A stretch of 64,000 nucleotides of DNA, taken from positions 1 to 64,000 of the forward strand of contig JAHBTI010000006.1 of NCBI GenBank assembly GCA_019638705.1, in the 5' to 3' direction. The notes beneath the pieces were generated by a model. The model was given only the letters and a program-made list of their open reading frames with translations. It did not search any database and had not been told where the DNA came from. This DNA comes from Bacteroidota bacterium (GTDB lineage Bacteria > Bacteroidota > Bacteroidia > B-17B0 > Aurantibacillaceae). The position numbers and the translations under genes were made by a program. This document shows, one piece after another, positions 8,222-15,136 of this stretch (the first letter of the stretch is position 1; every line of letters starts with the position of its first letter).

Positions 8222-10312
8222 ATGGAAGATTTTTCGTTAAAAGCAACATCTGTGAAAAGTAAAATACCTCTTGACATTTTAAAAAAAGCCTTTGAGTTGA
8301 TGTGTACTGCCAAAAGCATGACAGAACTCTATGAAGCCAACAAAGAAATTACCGCAAAATACGTTCACGCCACAAGTCGCGGACACGAAGCCGTGCAAAT
8401 TGCATTAGGTTTGCAATTATTACCGCAAGATTTTTTAAGTGCCTATTATCGCGATGACAGTATTTTACTTTCAATCGGAATGACACCCTTTGAATTAATG
8501 TTGCAATTGTTGGCAAAACGCAACGACCCTTTTTCGGGTGGAAGAACTTACTATTCTCACCCAAGTTTGCGCCGAGATGATATGCCTAAAATTCCGCACC
8601 AGTCAAGCGCAACAGGTATGCAAGCTATTCCAACAACAGGTATTGCGCTCGGTTTGCAATACATGGAAAAAAACGGTATGACGGGAAGCGGTGATGTAAA
8701 ACCCATTGCGGTTTGCTCTTTGGGCGATGCAAGCTGTACTGAAGGCGAAGTGTCGGAAGCCTTGCAAATGGCGGCGTTGAAGCAATTACCGATTTTATAC
8801 TTTATTCAGGACAACGAATGGGACATCAGCGCAAACGCAAAAGAAATTCGCTCGCAAGACATGAGCGAATTTGTGCGCGGCTTCAAAGGCATTGAAAGCA
8901 AAAGCATTGACGGCACTGATTTTATTACAAGTTACAACACAATAAAAGATTGTTTGGAATATATTCGCAAAGAGCGCAAACCGTTTTTGCTTCATGCCAA
9001 AGTTCCTTTGCTTAATCACCACACCAGCGGCGTGCGCAAAGAATGGTATCGCGATGATTTAGCCGAAGCCGAAAAACGCGACCCGCTGCCACGTTTGCGC
9101 AATCAATTAATTATTGCAGGCGTTGACGCTTCCGAAATTAAAAGCATGGAAGAGAACGCGAAGAAATTAGTGGAAAGCGATTATCAAAAAGCATTGTTGG
9201 AAGAAGACCCTCGCCCCGAAGATTTATTTACACACGAGTTTGCACCAACACCCATTACCGAAGAAAAAGGAGAACGCAGTCCCGCAGGCAAACAGCCGAC
9301 CGTAATGGTGGACAGCGCATTATTTGCCATTCGCGAATTAATGACAAAACACCCCGAATGTTTGTTGTACGGACAAGACGTTGGTGCGCGGCTTGGCGGT
9401 GTGTTTCGCGAAGCAGCAACTTTAGCTCAAAAATTTGGCGACCACCGTGTTTTTAATACACCTATTCAAGAGGCGTTTATCGTTGGTTCTACTGTGGGTA
9501 TGAGTGCAGTCGGATTAAAACCGATTGTGGAAGTTCAGTTTGCGGATTATATCTGGCCGGGTTTAAATCAACTGTTTACCGAAGTGAGTCGTTCTTGTTA
9601 TTTAAGTAACGGAAAATATCCTGTGAGCATGATTTTGCGTGTGCCGATTGGCGCGTATGGCAGCGGCGGACCGTATCATTCAAGTTCTGTGGAAAGCGTG
9701 TTGGCAAATATTCGCGGAATAAAAATTGCCTATCCGAGCACAGGCGCAGATTTAAAAGGTTTGATGAAAGCTGCCTATTACGACCCAAACCCTGTGGTAA
9801 TTTTGGAACACAAAGGTTTGTACTGGAGTAAAATTAAAGGTACGGAAGAAGCAAAAACCATTGAGCCTGACGAAAATTATGTGATACCGTTCGGGAAAGC
9901 ACGATTGGTGCAGGAAGCAAGCGATGAACAAATCGGCAAAGGAAATTCTTTGTGCATCATCACTTACGGCATGGGTATATATTGGGCAAAAGCCGCCGCC
10001 AAAAAATTTGAAAATCAAATTGAAATTTTGGATTTGCGCACCATTTCGCCTGTGGACGAAAACGCGATGTTTGCTTCTGCAAAAAAACATGGCAAAATTA
10101 TGGTACTCACCGAAGAACCCGTTTTTAACGGCTTCGCGCAAAGCATGGCAGCACGCATCAGCGAAAATTGTTTTGAGTATTTGGACGCGCCCGTAAAAGT
10201 TGTTGGCGCAGAAAATTTACCTGCCATTCCTTTAAATTCTATTTTGGAAAAAACAATGTTGCCGAACGCGGAAAAAGTTGGATTGGCGATTGAAGCGTTG
10301 TTGAAGTATTAG
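8222..10312 (+). CDS. Branched-chain 2-oxoacid dehydrogenase-type E1, fused alpha and beta subunits
   Basis: A 696-residue fusion. Residues 1-340 are the E1-alpha half with the thiamine-diphosphate motif GDAS...N (G168-N198, ending FIQDNEWDIS). Residues 360-696 are the transketolase-like E1-beta half (LLYGQDVGARLGGVFREA, then a pyrimidine-binding domain and the C-terminal domain with LDLRTISPVDENAM). The enzyme decarboxylates a 2-oxoacid and passes the acyl group to the lipoyl arm of E2. Fused E1 of this length is common in Bacteroidota; substrate (branched-chain versus other 2-oxoacids) is inferred only from family. No E2 or E3 gene is nearby. The next 11 kb downstream looks foreign. Confidence 0.9.
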   Translation: MEDFSLKATSVKSKIPLDILKKAFELMCTAKSMTELYEANKEITAKYVHATSRGHEAVQIALGLQLLPQDFLSAYYRDDSILLSIGMTPFELMLQLLAKRNDPFSGGRTYYSHPSLRRDDMPKIPHQSSATGMQAIPTTGIALGLQYMEKNGMTGSGDVKPIAVCSLGDASCTEGEVSEALQMAALKQLPILYFIQDNEWDISANAKEIRSQDMSEFVRGFKGIESKSIDGTDFITSYNTIKDCLEYIRKERKPFLLHAKVPLLNHHTSGVRKEWYRDDLAEAEKRDPLPRLRNQLIIAGVDASEIKSMEENAKKLVESDYQKALLEEDPRPEDLFTHEFAPTPITEEKGERSPAGKQPTVMVDSALFAIRELMTKHPECLLYGQDVGARLGGVFREAATLAQKFGDHRVFNTPIQEAFIVGSTVGMSAVGLKPIVEVQFADYIWPGLNQLFTEVSRSCYLSNGKYPVSMILRVPIGAYGSGGPYHSSSVESVLANIRGIKIAYPSTGADLKGLMKAAYYDPNPVVILEHKGLYWSKIKGTEEAKTIEPDENYVIPFGKARLVQEASDEQIGKGNSLCIITYGMGIYWAKAAAKKFENQIEILDLRTISPVDENAMFASAKKHGKIMVLTEEPVFNGFAQSMAARISENCFEYLDAPVKVVGAENLPAIPLNSILEKTMLPNAEKVGLAIEALLKY

Positions 10313-10517
10313 TACTGAATTGTATTTGCAAAGCCGTATATATGTGGGCGTGTTTGTGTAGTTTTATTGCGCATATTTGAAAGTTGTGTGTCATTCTATG
10401 GGCGACCGTACTAACATCAACGGACGGACAAAAACCAAACAGACCAAGCCTACCCACCACCCAACTTCTGACTTTTGAATTTACAATTGTTGATAAAAAT
10501 ATTTCGACACTTGCGGA
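10313..10517. other. Left boundary of accessory island, no gene seen
   Basis: This stretch between the E1 gene and the restriction-modification promoter holds no credible gene. It contains GTGGGCGTGTTTGTG near 10346 and ACCAAGCCTACCCACCACCC near 10443, loosely resembling the ACCAAGCC right-hand part of the hairpin elements at 13861-14136 and 20815-20945 but without a CGTTAT end. It could be a decayed element; this is weak. Confidence 0.3.
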
Positions 10518-10557
10518 TGTTCTTTTAGGACATTTTATATTTGGACATTGTTTGTCC
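10518..10557 (+). promoter_or_regulatory. Probable promoter and paired operator (C-box-like) of the R-M controller gene
   Basis: Two inverted repeats with the same half site are centred 25 bases apart: TGTTC-TTTTA-GGACA (10518-10532, one mismatch) and GGACA-TTGTT-TGTCC (10543-10557, perfect). An exact Bacteroidota -7 element TATATTTG lies between them at 10536-10543. The controller start is ATG 10572. The layout is what self-regulating R-M controller proteins use. Confidence 0.6.
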
Positions 10558-10571
10558 TGAATATAAATTCT

Positions 10572-10886
10572 ATGACACAGAAAGAAACATTTGGCGAGGT
10601 AATTAGAAAGTTAAGAGAAGACAGCGGACTTCCGCTTAGGAAAGTGGCTGCACATCTTGACATTGACCCATCAACACTTGGAAAAATTGAACGAAACGAG
10701 CGGAACGCAAACAAAGAAATGATTGAAAAGTTTGCAGAGATATTTTCCGTAAACGCAAAACCACTTCTTGTTTCTTATTTGAGCGACAAAGTCGCCTATG
10801 AAATAATGGAAGAAGATTGTACAAAAGACATTTTAAAGGTTGCAGAAGAAAAGATTAAATACTACAAAAAAGTAAAAATTGATTGA
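10572..10886 (+). CDS. XRE-type HTH regulator, probable controller protein of the R-M operon
   Basis: A 104-residue protein with an N-terminal Cro/CI-type helix-turn-helix: IRKLREDSGLPLRKVAAHLD, then DPSTLGKIERNERNA as the recognition helix region (residues 9-50), and a helical tail. Small HTH proteins directly upstream of a methyltransferase and nuclease usually act as C proteins that delay nuclease expression. The frame extends back to a TTG at 10548, but that would place the start inside the palindromic operator; ATG 10572 is preferred. It ends 1 base before the methyltransferase ATG, so the genes are translationally coupled. Confidence 0.8.
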   Translation: MTQKETFGEVIRKLREDSGLPLRKVAAHLDIDPSTLGKIERNERNANKEMIEKFAEIFSVNAKPLLVSYLSDKVAYEIMEEDCTKDILKVAEEKIKYYKKVKID

Positions 10887-10887
10887 T

Positions 10888-12159
10888 ATGCCAGTAACAG
10901 TAAAAAGCAAACCATATAAAGAAATTGATAGTGATGTTCTCACTCTTGTAGAAGAACCTGCTTATCAATTAAAAATGGGAGAAAATCCAGACGTTATTGA
11001 CCTTGAAGTTCTTGAAGAAGTAATCAATGTTTGGGATAAATCTGTAAAGGTTGAAGAAAATGGTTATTATTGGAAAGGCGACCCTTTCATTACCAAAGGT
11101 AAAATGCTAGAAAACGACAAACCGCTTGTTGTAGAATTGTTTTGTGGTTGCGGTGGCACTTCGCTTGGTTTTGAAATGGCAGGTTTTAACATTGCTGTCG
11201 GTTGCGACATACATCAACCGTCCATTGGAACATTCCAAACCAATCACGCAAACGTTTCAACGATTTTGGGCGATGTTAGAAAAGTAACACCAAAAATGAT
11301 TTCAGAACTTTTAGACGGCAGACAAATTGACGTCTTAATTGGTGGTGTTCCTTGTCAAGGTTTTTCGCTCAACAACAGAAAAAGACACGAAAACGATGAG
11401 CGAAATTTACTTTACAAAGAGTTTATTCGTTTCGTAAAAACATTGAAACCAAAAGTTGTTGTTTTGGAAAATGTATCGGGAATGAAAAGCACAGGCGATT
11501 TTGTTGAAACCATAGAAAAAGATTTGAGTATTGCAGGCAATATGAAAGTAAAAAGCAAATTGCTTTTTGCACCAGATTATGGCGTTCCACAATCAAGAAC
11601 AAGATTGGTTTTTGTTGGAATTAGAGGTGGAAAAGAATTTGATTTTTCTGAAATCAAAAAAACACACGGACCAGAAACAGGTAAACCTTACGTAACCGTA
11701 AAAGAGGCTATTGGCGACTTGCCCAGATTAAACCCAAACGAAACAGCAATAAAATACAAAAAAGAACCTTTTAGCGATTACCAAAAGCTAATGAGAAAAA
11801 ACATAAAAAACAACAGTTTAACTAATCACAAAGCACCCAATCACCCAAAAGATGTTATCGAGAAAATAAAAAACACCAAACCCGGTACACCAATGTACCC
11901 AAAGTTTAAGCAACGTATTCGCTTGGCTTGGGACATTCAAAGTCCGACACAAGTTTCGGGAGGCATTAGACCGCAATTTCAATTTGGACATCCGTCAGAT
12001 GAAAGAGGTTTGACAATCAGAGAAAGATGTAGATTGCAAAGTTTTCCTGACAACTTTATTGTGAGTGGCGGTATCGTTCAGGGTAGAGTACAAACAGGAA
12101 ACGCAGTCCCACCATTCTTAGCAAAAGCCATTGCTTTGGCAATTAAAAAATATTTATGA
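10888..12159 (+). CDS. DNA (cytosine-5-)methyltransferase of a type II restriction-modification system
   Basis: The 423-residue C5 methyltransferase has the ordered family motifs: motif I VVELFCGCGGTSLGFEMAGF (SAM binding), motif IV GGVPCQGFS with the catalytic cysteine of the PCQ triad, motif VI VLENVSGM, motif VIII-like QSRTRLVFVGIR, and motif X GNAVPPFLAKAIA. About 80 residues before motif I form an N-terminal extension with no recognised domain. It protects host DNA by methylating cytosine in the recognition site, which cannot be read from sequence. ATG 10888 is chosen over the in-frame TTG 10879 that overlaps the regulator. The stop overlaps the next start (ATGA, 12156-12159). Confidence 0.95.
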   Translation: MPVTVKSKPYKEIDSDVLTLVEEPAYQLKMGENPDVIDLEVLEEVINVWDKSVKVEENGYYWKGDPFITKGKMLENDKPLVVELFCGCGGTSLGFEMAGFNIAVGCDIHQPSIGTFQTNHANVSTILGDVRKVTPKMISELLDGRQIDVLIGGVPCQGFSLNNRKRHENDERNLLYKEFIRFVKTLKPKVVVLENVSGMKSTGDFVETIEKDLSIAGNMKVKSKLLFAPDYGVPQSRTRLVFVGIRGGKEFDFSEIKKTHGPETGKPYVTVKEAIGDLPRLNPNETAIKYKKEPFSDYQKLMRKNIKNNSLTNHKAPNHPKDVIEKIKNTKPGTPMYPKFKQRIRLAWDIQSPTQVSGGIRPQFQFGHPSDERGLTIRERCRLQSFPDNFIVSGGIVQGRVQTGNAVPPFLAKAIALAIKKYL

Positions 12160-13388
12160 ATTATAGAGTTTGGTACAGTACAGAAAGTTTTGCGGATTAC
12201 ATCATCGCAAAAACAGAATTGAGAAACAAAAATGTTGTCAAGAAAAAAATGTATGAAAGCGATGCGAACAACGCAAAAAACTTCCATTCATTACCCGACC
12301 ACATTAAACAAATCCTTTACCTTGATGCACCCGATTTAATTGTAGAATTGGACACCGAGCCAATATTTTCAATTGAAGTTTCAACAGAAGCAGGAACAGG
12401 ACACAACGCTTTTCAGCGTTTTGCCAGACTTGCGGCTTCGGTAGAAAATGATGTACCTGCATTTTACATTTATCCAGAAGCTGCAATCATAACAAGACAA
12501 AATACACCACCAAAATGGGACAAAATCAATCCGCTTGTTTTCAAAGCAATGGAAGATGTTATGACCATTTACAAAATTCCTGCTTTGCTTTATTATTTTC
12601 CCTCAGACTTCCGTACTCACTCAAATGCTCAACAATCACCGAATATCCGAAACAAAGGATTAAAATACGATAGCAACAGAAATTTTGCAGGAAGTCCAGA
12701 CAGCAAACATTCTGAAATGAAATTGATGTTTGAAGCAATTAACGAAATCATTGCTGTTGTTGAACAATCAGGTGTAATTGAGGGACGAGGGAAATTACTT
12801 GGCAAGCGAGTTCTAAGTACACGAAAAACTTTAATGCAACAAGAATTTGCAGCCAAAGGTGGCAATGATAATATGTCGCCGCTTACGGCGACGGTCAAAC
12901 TTCCTACCGAATATTTGCTCAACCATTTGTCACAATACGAAAACAGAAATTATGAAATTGGCGAGTTGTTGCGAAGCAGGGAAGAAACAATCATCTACAA
13001 AGTAGATGCTGCTTTTCGTGGTGACCCATACCCCGGTGCTTTGGCAGCGATTGATTATTTGCTATGTAGAGAAGGAAAAACATTTGAAGAAAGAAAATAC
13101 AATCTTGTAATGTGTTGGGGAAATCTCGAAGTTGATGAAGACGAAGAAACTTTTACAATTGACAGCAACAAAAGTACCGTTCACGATTTTGTGAACGCAG
13201 TAAAAGCAAGTGAGGGTAAAAATCTTTTGACAAAAGGCTATGACGACATTCCAAGTAGCGAAATTCCGAGATATTATATGCAAGTTCGCTATGGTTCAAT
13301 GTTCTCAAAAGTAAAACATATAAGAGTTTTCTCATACTTTGCAGACGCAATTTTATTCCCAGACGGAGCATTATGGAGAGACGCATAA
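12156..13388 (+). CDS. Putative restriction endonuclease (large subunit) of the R-M operon
   Basis: A 410-residue protein not recognised by family name. Its position (ATGA overlap with the methyltransferase) suggests the cognate nuclease. A PD-(D/E)xK-like core is visible early: D60 in DAPDLIVELD after a helix, then E74 in FSIEVSTEAGTGHN about 14 residues later; the position normally held by lysine is serine here, so the site is either variant or elsewhere. The C-terminal half has a second conserved-looking block, FRGDPYPGALAAIDYLL, followed by a hydrophobic strand and WG. It overlaps the next gene by 16 bases. Alternative: a specificity or structural partner, with cleavage done by the 154-residue protein. 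Confidence 0.6.
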   Translation: MNYRVWYSTESFADYIIAKTELRNKNVVKKKMYESDANNAKNFHSLPDHIKQILYLDAPDLIVELDTEPIFSIEVSTEAGTGHNAFQRFARLAASVENDVPAFYIYPEAAIITRQNTPPKWDKINPLVFKAMEDVMTIYKIPALLYYFPSDFRTHSNAQQSPNIRNKGLKYDSNRNFAGSPDSKHSEMKLMFEAINEIIAVVEQSGVIEGRGKLLGKRVLSTRKTLMQQEFAAKGGNDNMSPLTATVKLPTEYLLNHLSQYENRNYEIGELLRSREETIIYKVDAAFRGDPYPGALAAIDYLLCREGKTFEERKYNLVMCWGNLEVDEDEETFTIDSNKSTVHDFVNAVKASEGKNLLTKGYDDIPSSEIPRYYMQVRYGSMFSKVKHIRVFSYFADAILFPDGALWRDA

Positions 13389-13837
13389 CAGAAGAAAAAG
13401 CAACAAAAGCCATTCTTGATTGGCTTGAAAACAATGGTTGGGAAATCATTTGTTTTGACTTTCCACAAAGTGGAACAGGCATTTCATTGCACCCAAACAG
13501 CGACTTGCGAACAACAAAAAACAAAGGTGCATTTATTCCAGACATTGTTGCAATCAAAAACGAAACAGTAATTTTCTTTGAAAACAAAGACCGTTTTGTG
13601 CTTGACGACTTTTTAAAAGTTCAAGACCTACGACAAAACAACGACTATTCAAATTCCATAGAAAAACTTTTAGCGGACTTTGAATACACACAAATATTTT
13701 ACGGTGTTGGCTTGGTTCATTCAGACAATTCCGAACAAAAAACAAACGAACATTTAGACAAAATTGATTTTGCCATTTTCTATTACAAAGACGGACAAAT
13801 TAAAGTGACATTTGACCCAAACGAAATCTACAAATGA
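13373..13837 (+). CDS. Small PD-(D/E)xK-type nuclease, possible second subunit of the restriction enzyme
   Basis: A 154-residue protein with a textbook PD-(D/E)xK arrangement: helix ATKAILDWLENNGW, then IPDIVAIKN with D57, then VIFFENKDRF with E70 and K72 twelve or so residues on. Such a compact protein is close to the minimal nuclease fold. It overlaps the upstream 410-residue gene by 16 bases, so the two are coupled and probably work together, as in heterodimeric restriction enzymes. Alternatively it is a Vsr-like or nicking accessory nuclease, though Vsr sequence motifs are not evident. A cassette-like hairpin element follows 23 bases after the stop. Confidence 0.65.
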   Translation: MERRITEEKATKAILDWLENNGWEIICFDFPQSGTGISLHPNSDLRTTKNKGAFIPDIVAIKNETVIFFENKDRFVLDDFLKVQDLRQNNDYSNSIEKLLADFEYTQIFYGVGLVHSDNSEQKTNEHLDKIDFAIFYYKDGQIKVTFDPNEIYK

Positions 13838-14197
13838 CCAGAAAATAAAAGCGGTATGCCTATAACACGGGTGGCTGTTGCACAACTACTAAAAACGAAA
13901 AATCAGATAAAAGGTTTATGCTACTGAATTTACAACATCAATAAAATCCAGAACATGGGATTTGAAGAAATTAACCCGAGTGCGATGAAAATTGAGTTGT
14001 GCAACAAGCACAAGGGTTTGGTGCAATGCGGGGCGAAGTGCTTCGTATCAGCATTTGTGGTTAAACAAACAGTAGTGCTTCTAATGAACTTTAGTGCTAA
14101 TAATCCGCCACTTCGCCAAGCCGCAAAACGTTATAGTCAATGATAGGACGACCCCGCAAACTGATAGATTAGTGATTAAAAATAAATATCGAAAAAA
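13838..14197. other. Gene-free gap carrying hairpin element 1
   Basis: These 360 bases hold the composite repeat element 13861-14136 and about 60 further bases up to the TerB-like gene. The open frame at 13955-14143 runs through the repeat arms, and its translation shows no conserved pattern, so it is not treated as a gene. Confidence 0.6.
13861..14136 (+). repeat. ATAAC...CGTTAT hairpin element 1 (composite)
   Basis: The element starts TATAACACGG (13861) and ends CGTTATAG (14136). It contains two separate inverted repeats: TGTTGCACAACT (13876-13887) with AGTTGTGCAACA (13995-14006), a perfect 12 bp, and GGCGAAGTG (14032-14040) with CACTTCGCC (14109-14117), a perfect 9 bp. Its left end matches the start of element 3 (21624) and its right half matches element 2 (20815-20945), so it looks like two elements joined. 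The AAC...GTT ends and folding arms recall integron attC sites, but the attC core consensus is not met exactly. Confidence 0.7.
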
Positions 14198-14611
14198 ATG
14201 AATTTAGAAATAGAAGTACCCGAAGAATTTGTTTTTCAGCTTGCCAAAGTTTTCTATTGTGTGGCTGCATCTGATAAAATAATAAGAGAAGAAGAAAAAC
14301 AAGCTCTTAGAAAGATTGTAGAAATAGAATGGAAACAATTAGACATCAAGGTTTCTAAATCCAATGTGGGTTTCGAGACACTATTAAATGACTTTTTTAA
14401 TACTTTATTAGAAGAAAAACCGGAAGTTACAAACTTGATAACCGAGTTTTCCAAATATTATTCTACTAATCAGAATTTGTTTGAAGAAAGTATAAAAAGA
14501 CTTACTCTAAAAACTGCTTTTAAGATAGCCGGGTCATTTTCTGCCAATAACAAATCAGAACTGGTAATTTTAAGTACGATTTATTTACTTTTTTATCCGC
14601 TGGAAAAATAG
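14198..14611 (+). CDS. TerB-like domain protein
   Basis: A 137-residue all-helical protein. The segment AKVFYCVAASDKIIREEEKQALRKIVE resembles the TerB (tellurite-resistance-protein-B-like) domain, whose hallmark is an acidic metal-binding pattern in the first helices after a 'cvaaaDg.i...E' stretch. TerB-like domains bind divalent metal ions and are often near membrane-linked stress modules. No signal peptide is present. It sits first in the putative metal-efflux module, 33 bases before the exported His-rich protein, and 61 bases after hairpin element 1. Function beyond the domain is not clear. Confidence 0.65.
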   Translation: MNLEIEVPEEFVFQLAKVFYCVAASDKIIREEEKQALRKIVEIEWKQLDIKVSKSNVGFETLLNDFFNTLLEEKPEVTNLITEFSKYYSTNQNLFEESIKRLTLKTAFKIAGSFSANNKSELVILSTIYLLFYPLEK

Positions 14612-14632
14612 AATAAAACGACAAATGTTTTT

Positions 14633-14640
14633 TACCTTTG
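14633..14640 (+). promoter_or_regulatory. TAnnTTTG -7 element before the metal-efflux genes
   Basis: Exact match TACCTTTG. The GTG start of the 127-residue gene is only 4 bases further on, so transcription would begin at or next to the start codon (leaderless). Confidence 0.6.
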
Positions 14641-14644
14641 CAGC

Positions 14645-15028
14645 GTGAAAAGACTAATCGCAATATCATTCTTGTTTATCTTTCTGACAGCCAACACGGC
14701 TTTCGGACAGGTATTGCGACTGCCTACACTTGTTCACCATTATTTGGAACACGTTGAGTGGGACAATTCTAATTTGATTGAGTTTTTAAACGAACACTAC
14801 GCAAAGACAATCAATCACCCTGACGACAAACACCACGACCACGAAAATTTACCGTTTAAAGCAGTGGACTGTCATAGTTCACAGGTTGTTGTATTTGTTC
14901 CTCAAGCGTTTTTTTCGCTGTCTCAAATCATTTTTGAAACGGTTAATGTAAAAATAGCTATTCACAATCAACAAGACTGTTCTAATTCCTATCTGAACAG
15001 CATTTGGCAACCGCCACGTTTTAGTTAA
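14645..15028 (+). CDS. Small exported protein with histidine-rich segment, metal-efflux associated
   Basis: A 127-residue protein with a clear signal peptide (MKRLIAISFLFIFLTANTAFGQ, cleavage near residue 21). The mature part contains HPDDKHHDHE around residues 58-67 and further histidines (VHHYLEH), suggesting divalent metal binding in the periplasm. It uses GTG; no ATG exists nearby and the Lys-Arg after the start fits the n-region of the signal. It lies 108 bases upstream of the RND pump and is probably part of the same unit. It is not a known family by sight; a role as metal sensor or chaperone is only inferred from composition and place. Confidence 0.7.
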   Translation: MKRLIAISFLFIFLTANTAFGQVLRLPTLVHHYLEHVEWDNSNLIEFLNEHYAKTINHPDDKHHDHENLPFKAVDCHSSQVVVFVPQAFFSLSQIIFETVNVKIAIHNQQDCSNSYLNSIWQPPRFS

Positions 15029-15136
15029 TCATTTCTTCTGTTTTGTTTTTACAAAAAAGCATTTATGCTTTTTGCCCTCTTGTTCGTATTGCTACCGCAA
15101 CACGGCATACAAAATTTAATGATTAACTAAAAAATA

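Noticed and set aside
10313..10517. A further ATAAC...CGTTAT element at the left edge of the island
   Set aside because: Only a loose CCAAGCC/CCCACC resemblance is present and both end motifs are missing.
13955..14143. 62-residue open frame between the R-M operon and the TerB-like gene
   Set aside because: It runs through both arms of hairpin element 1 and its translation shows no conserved features.
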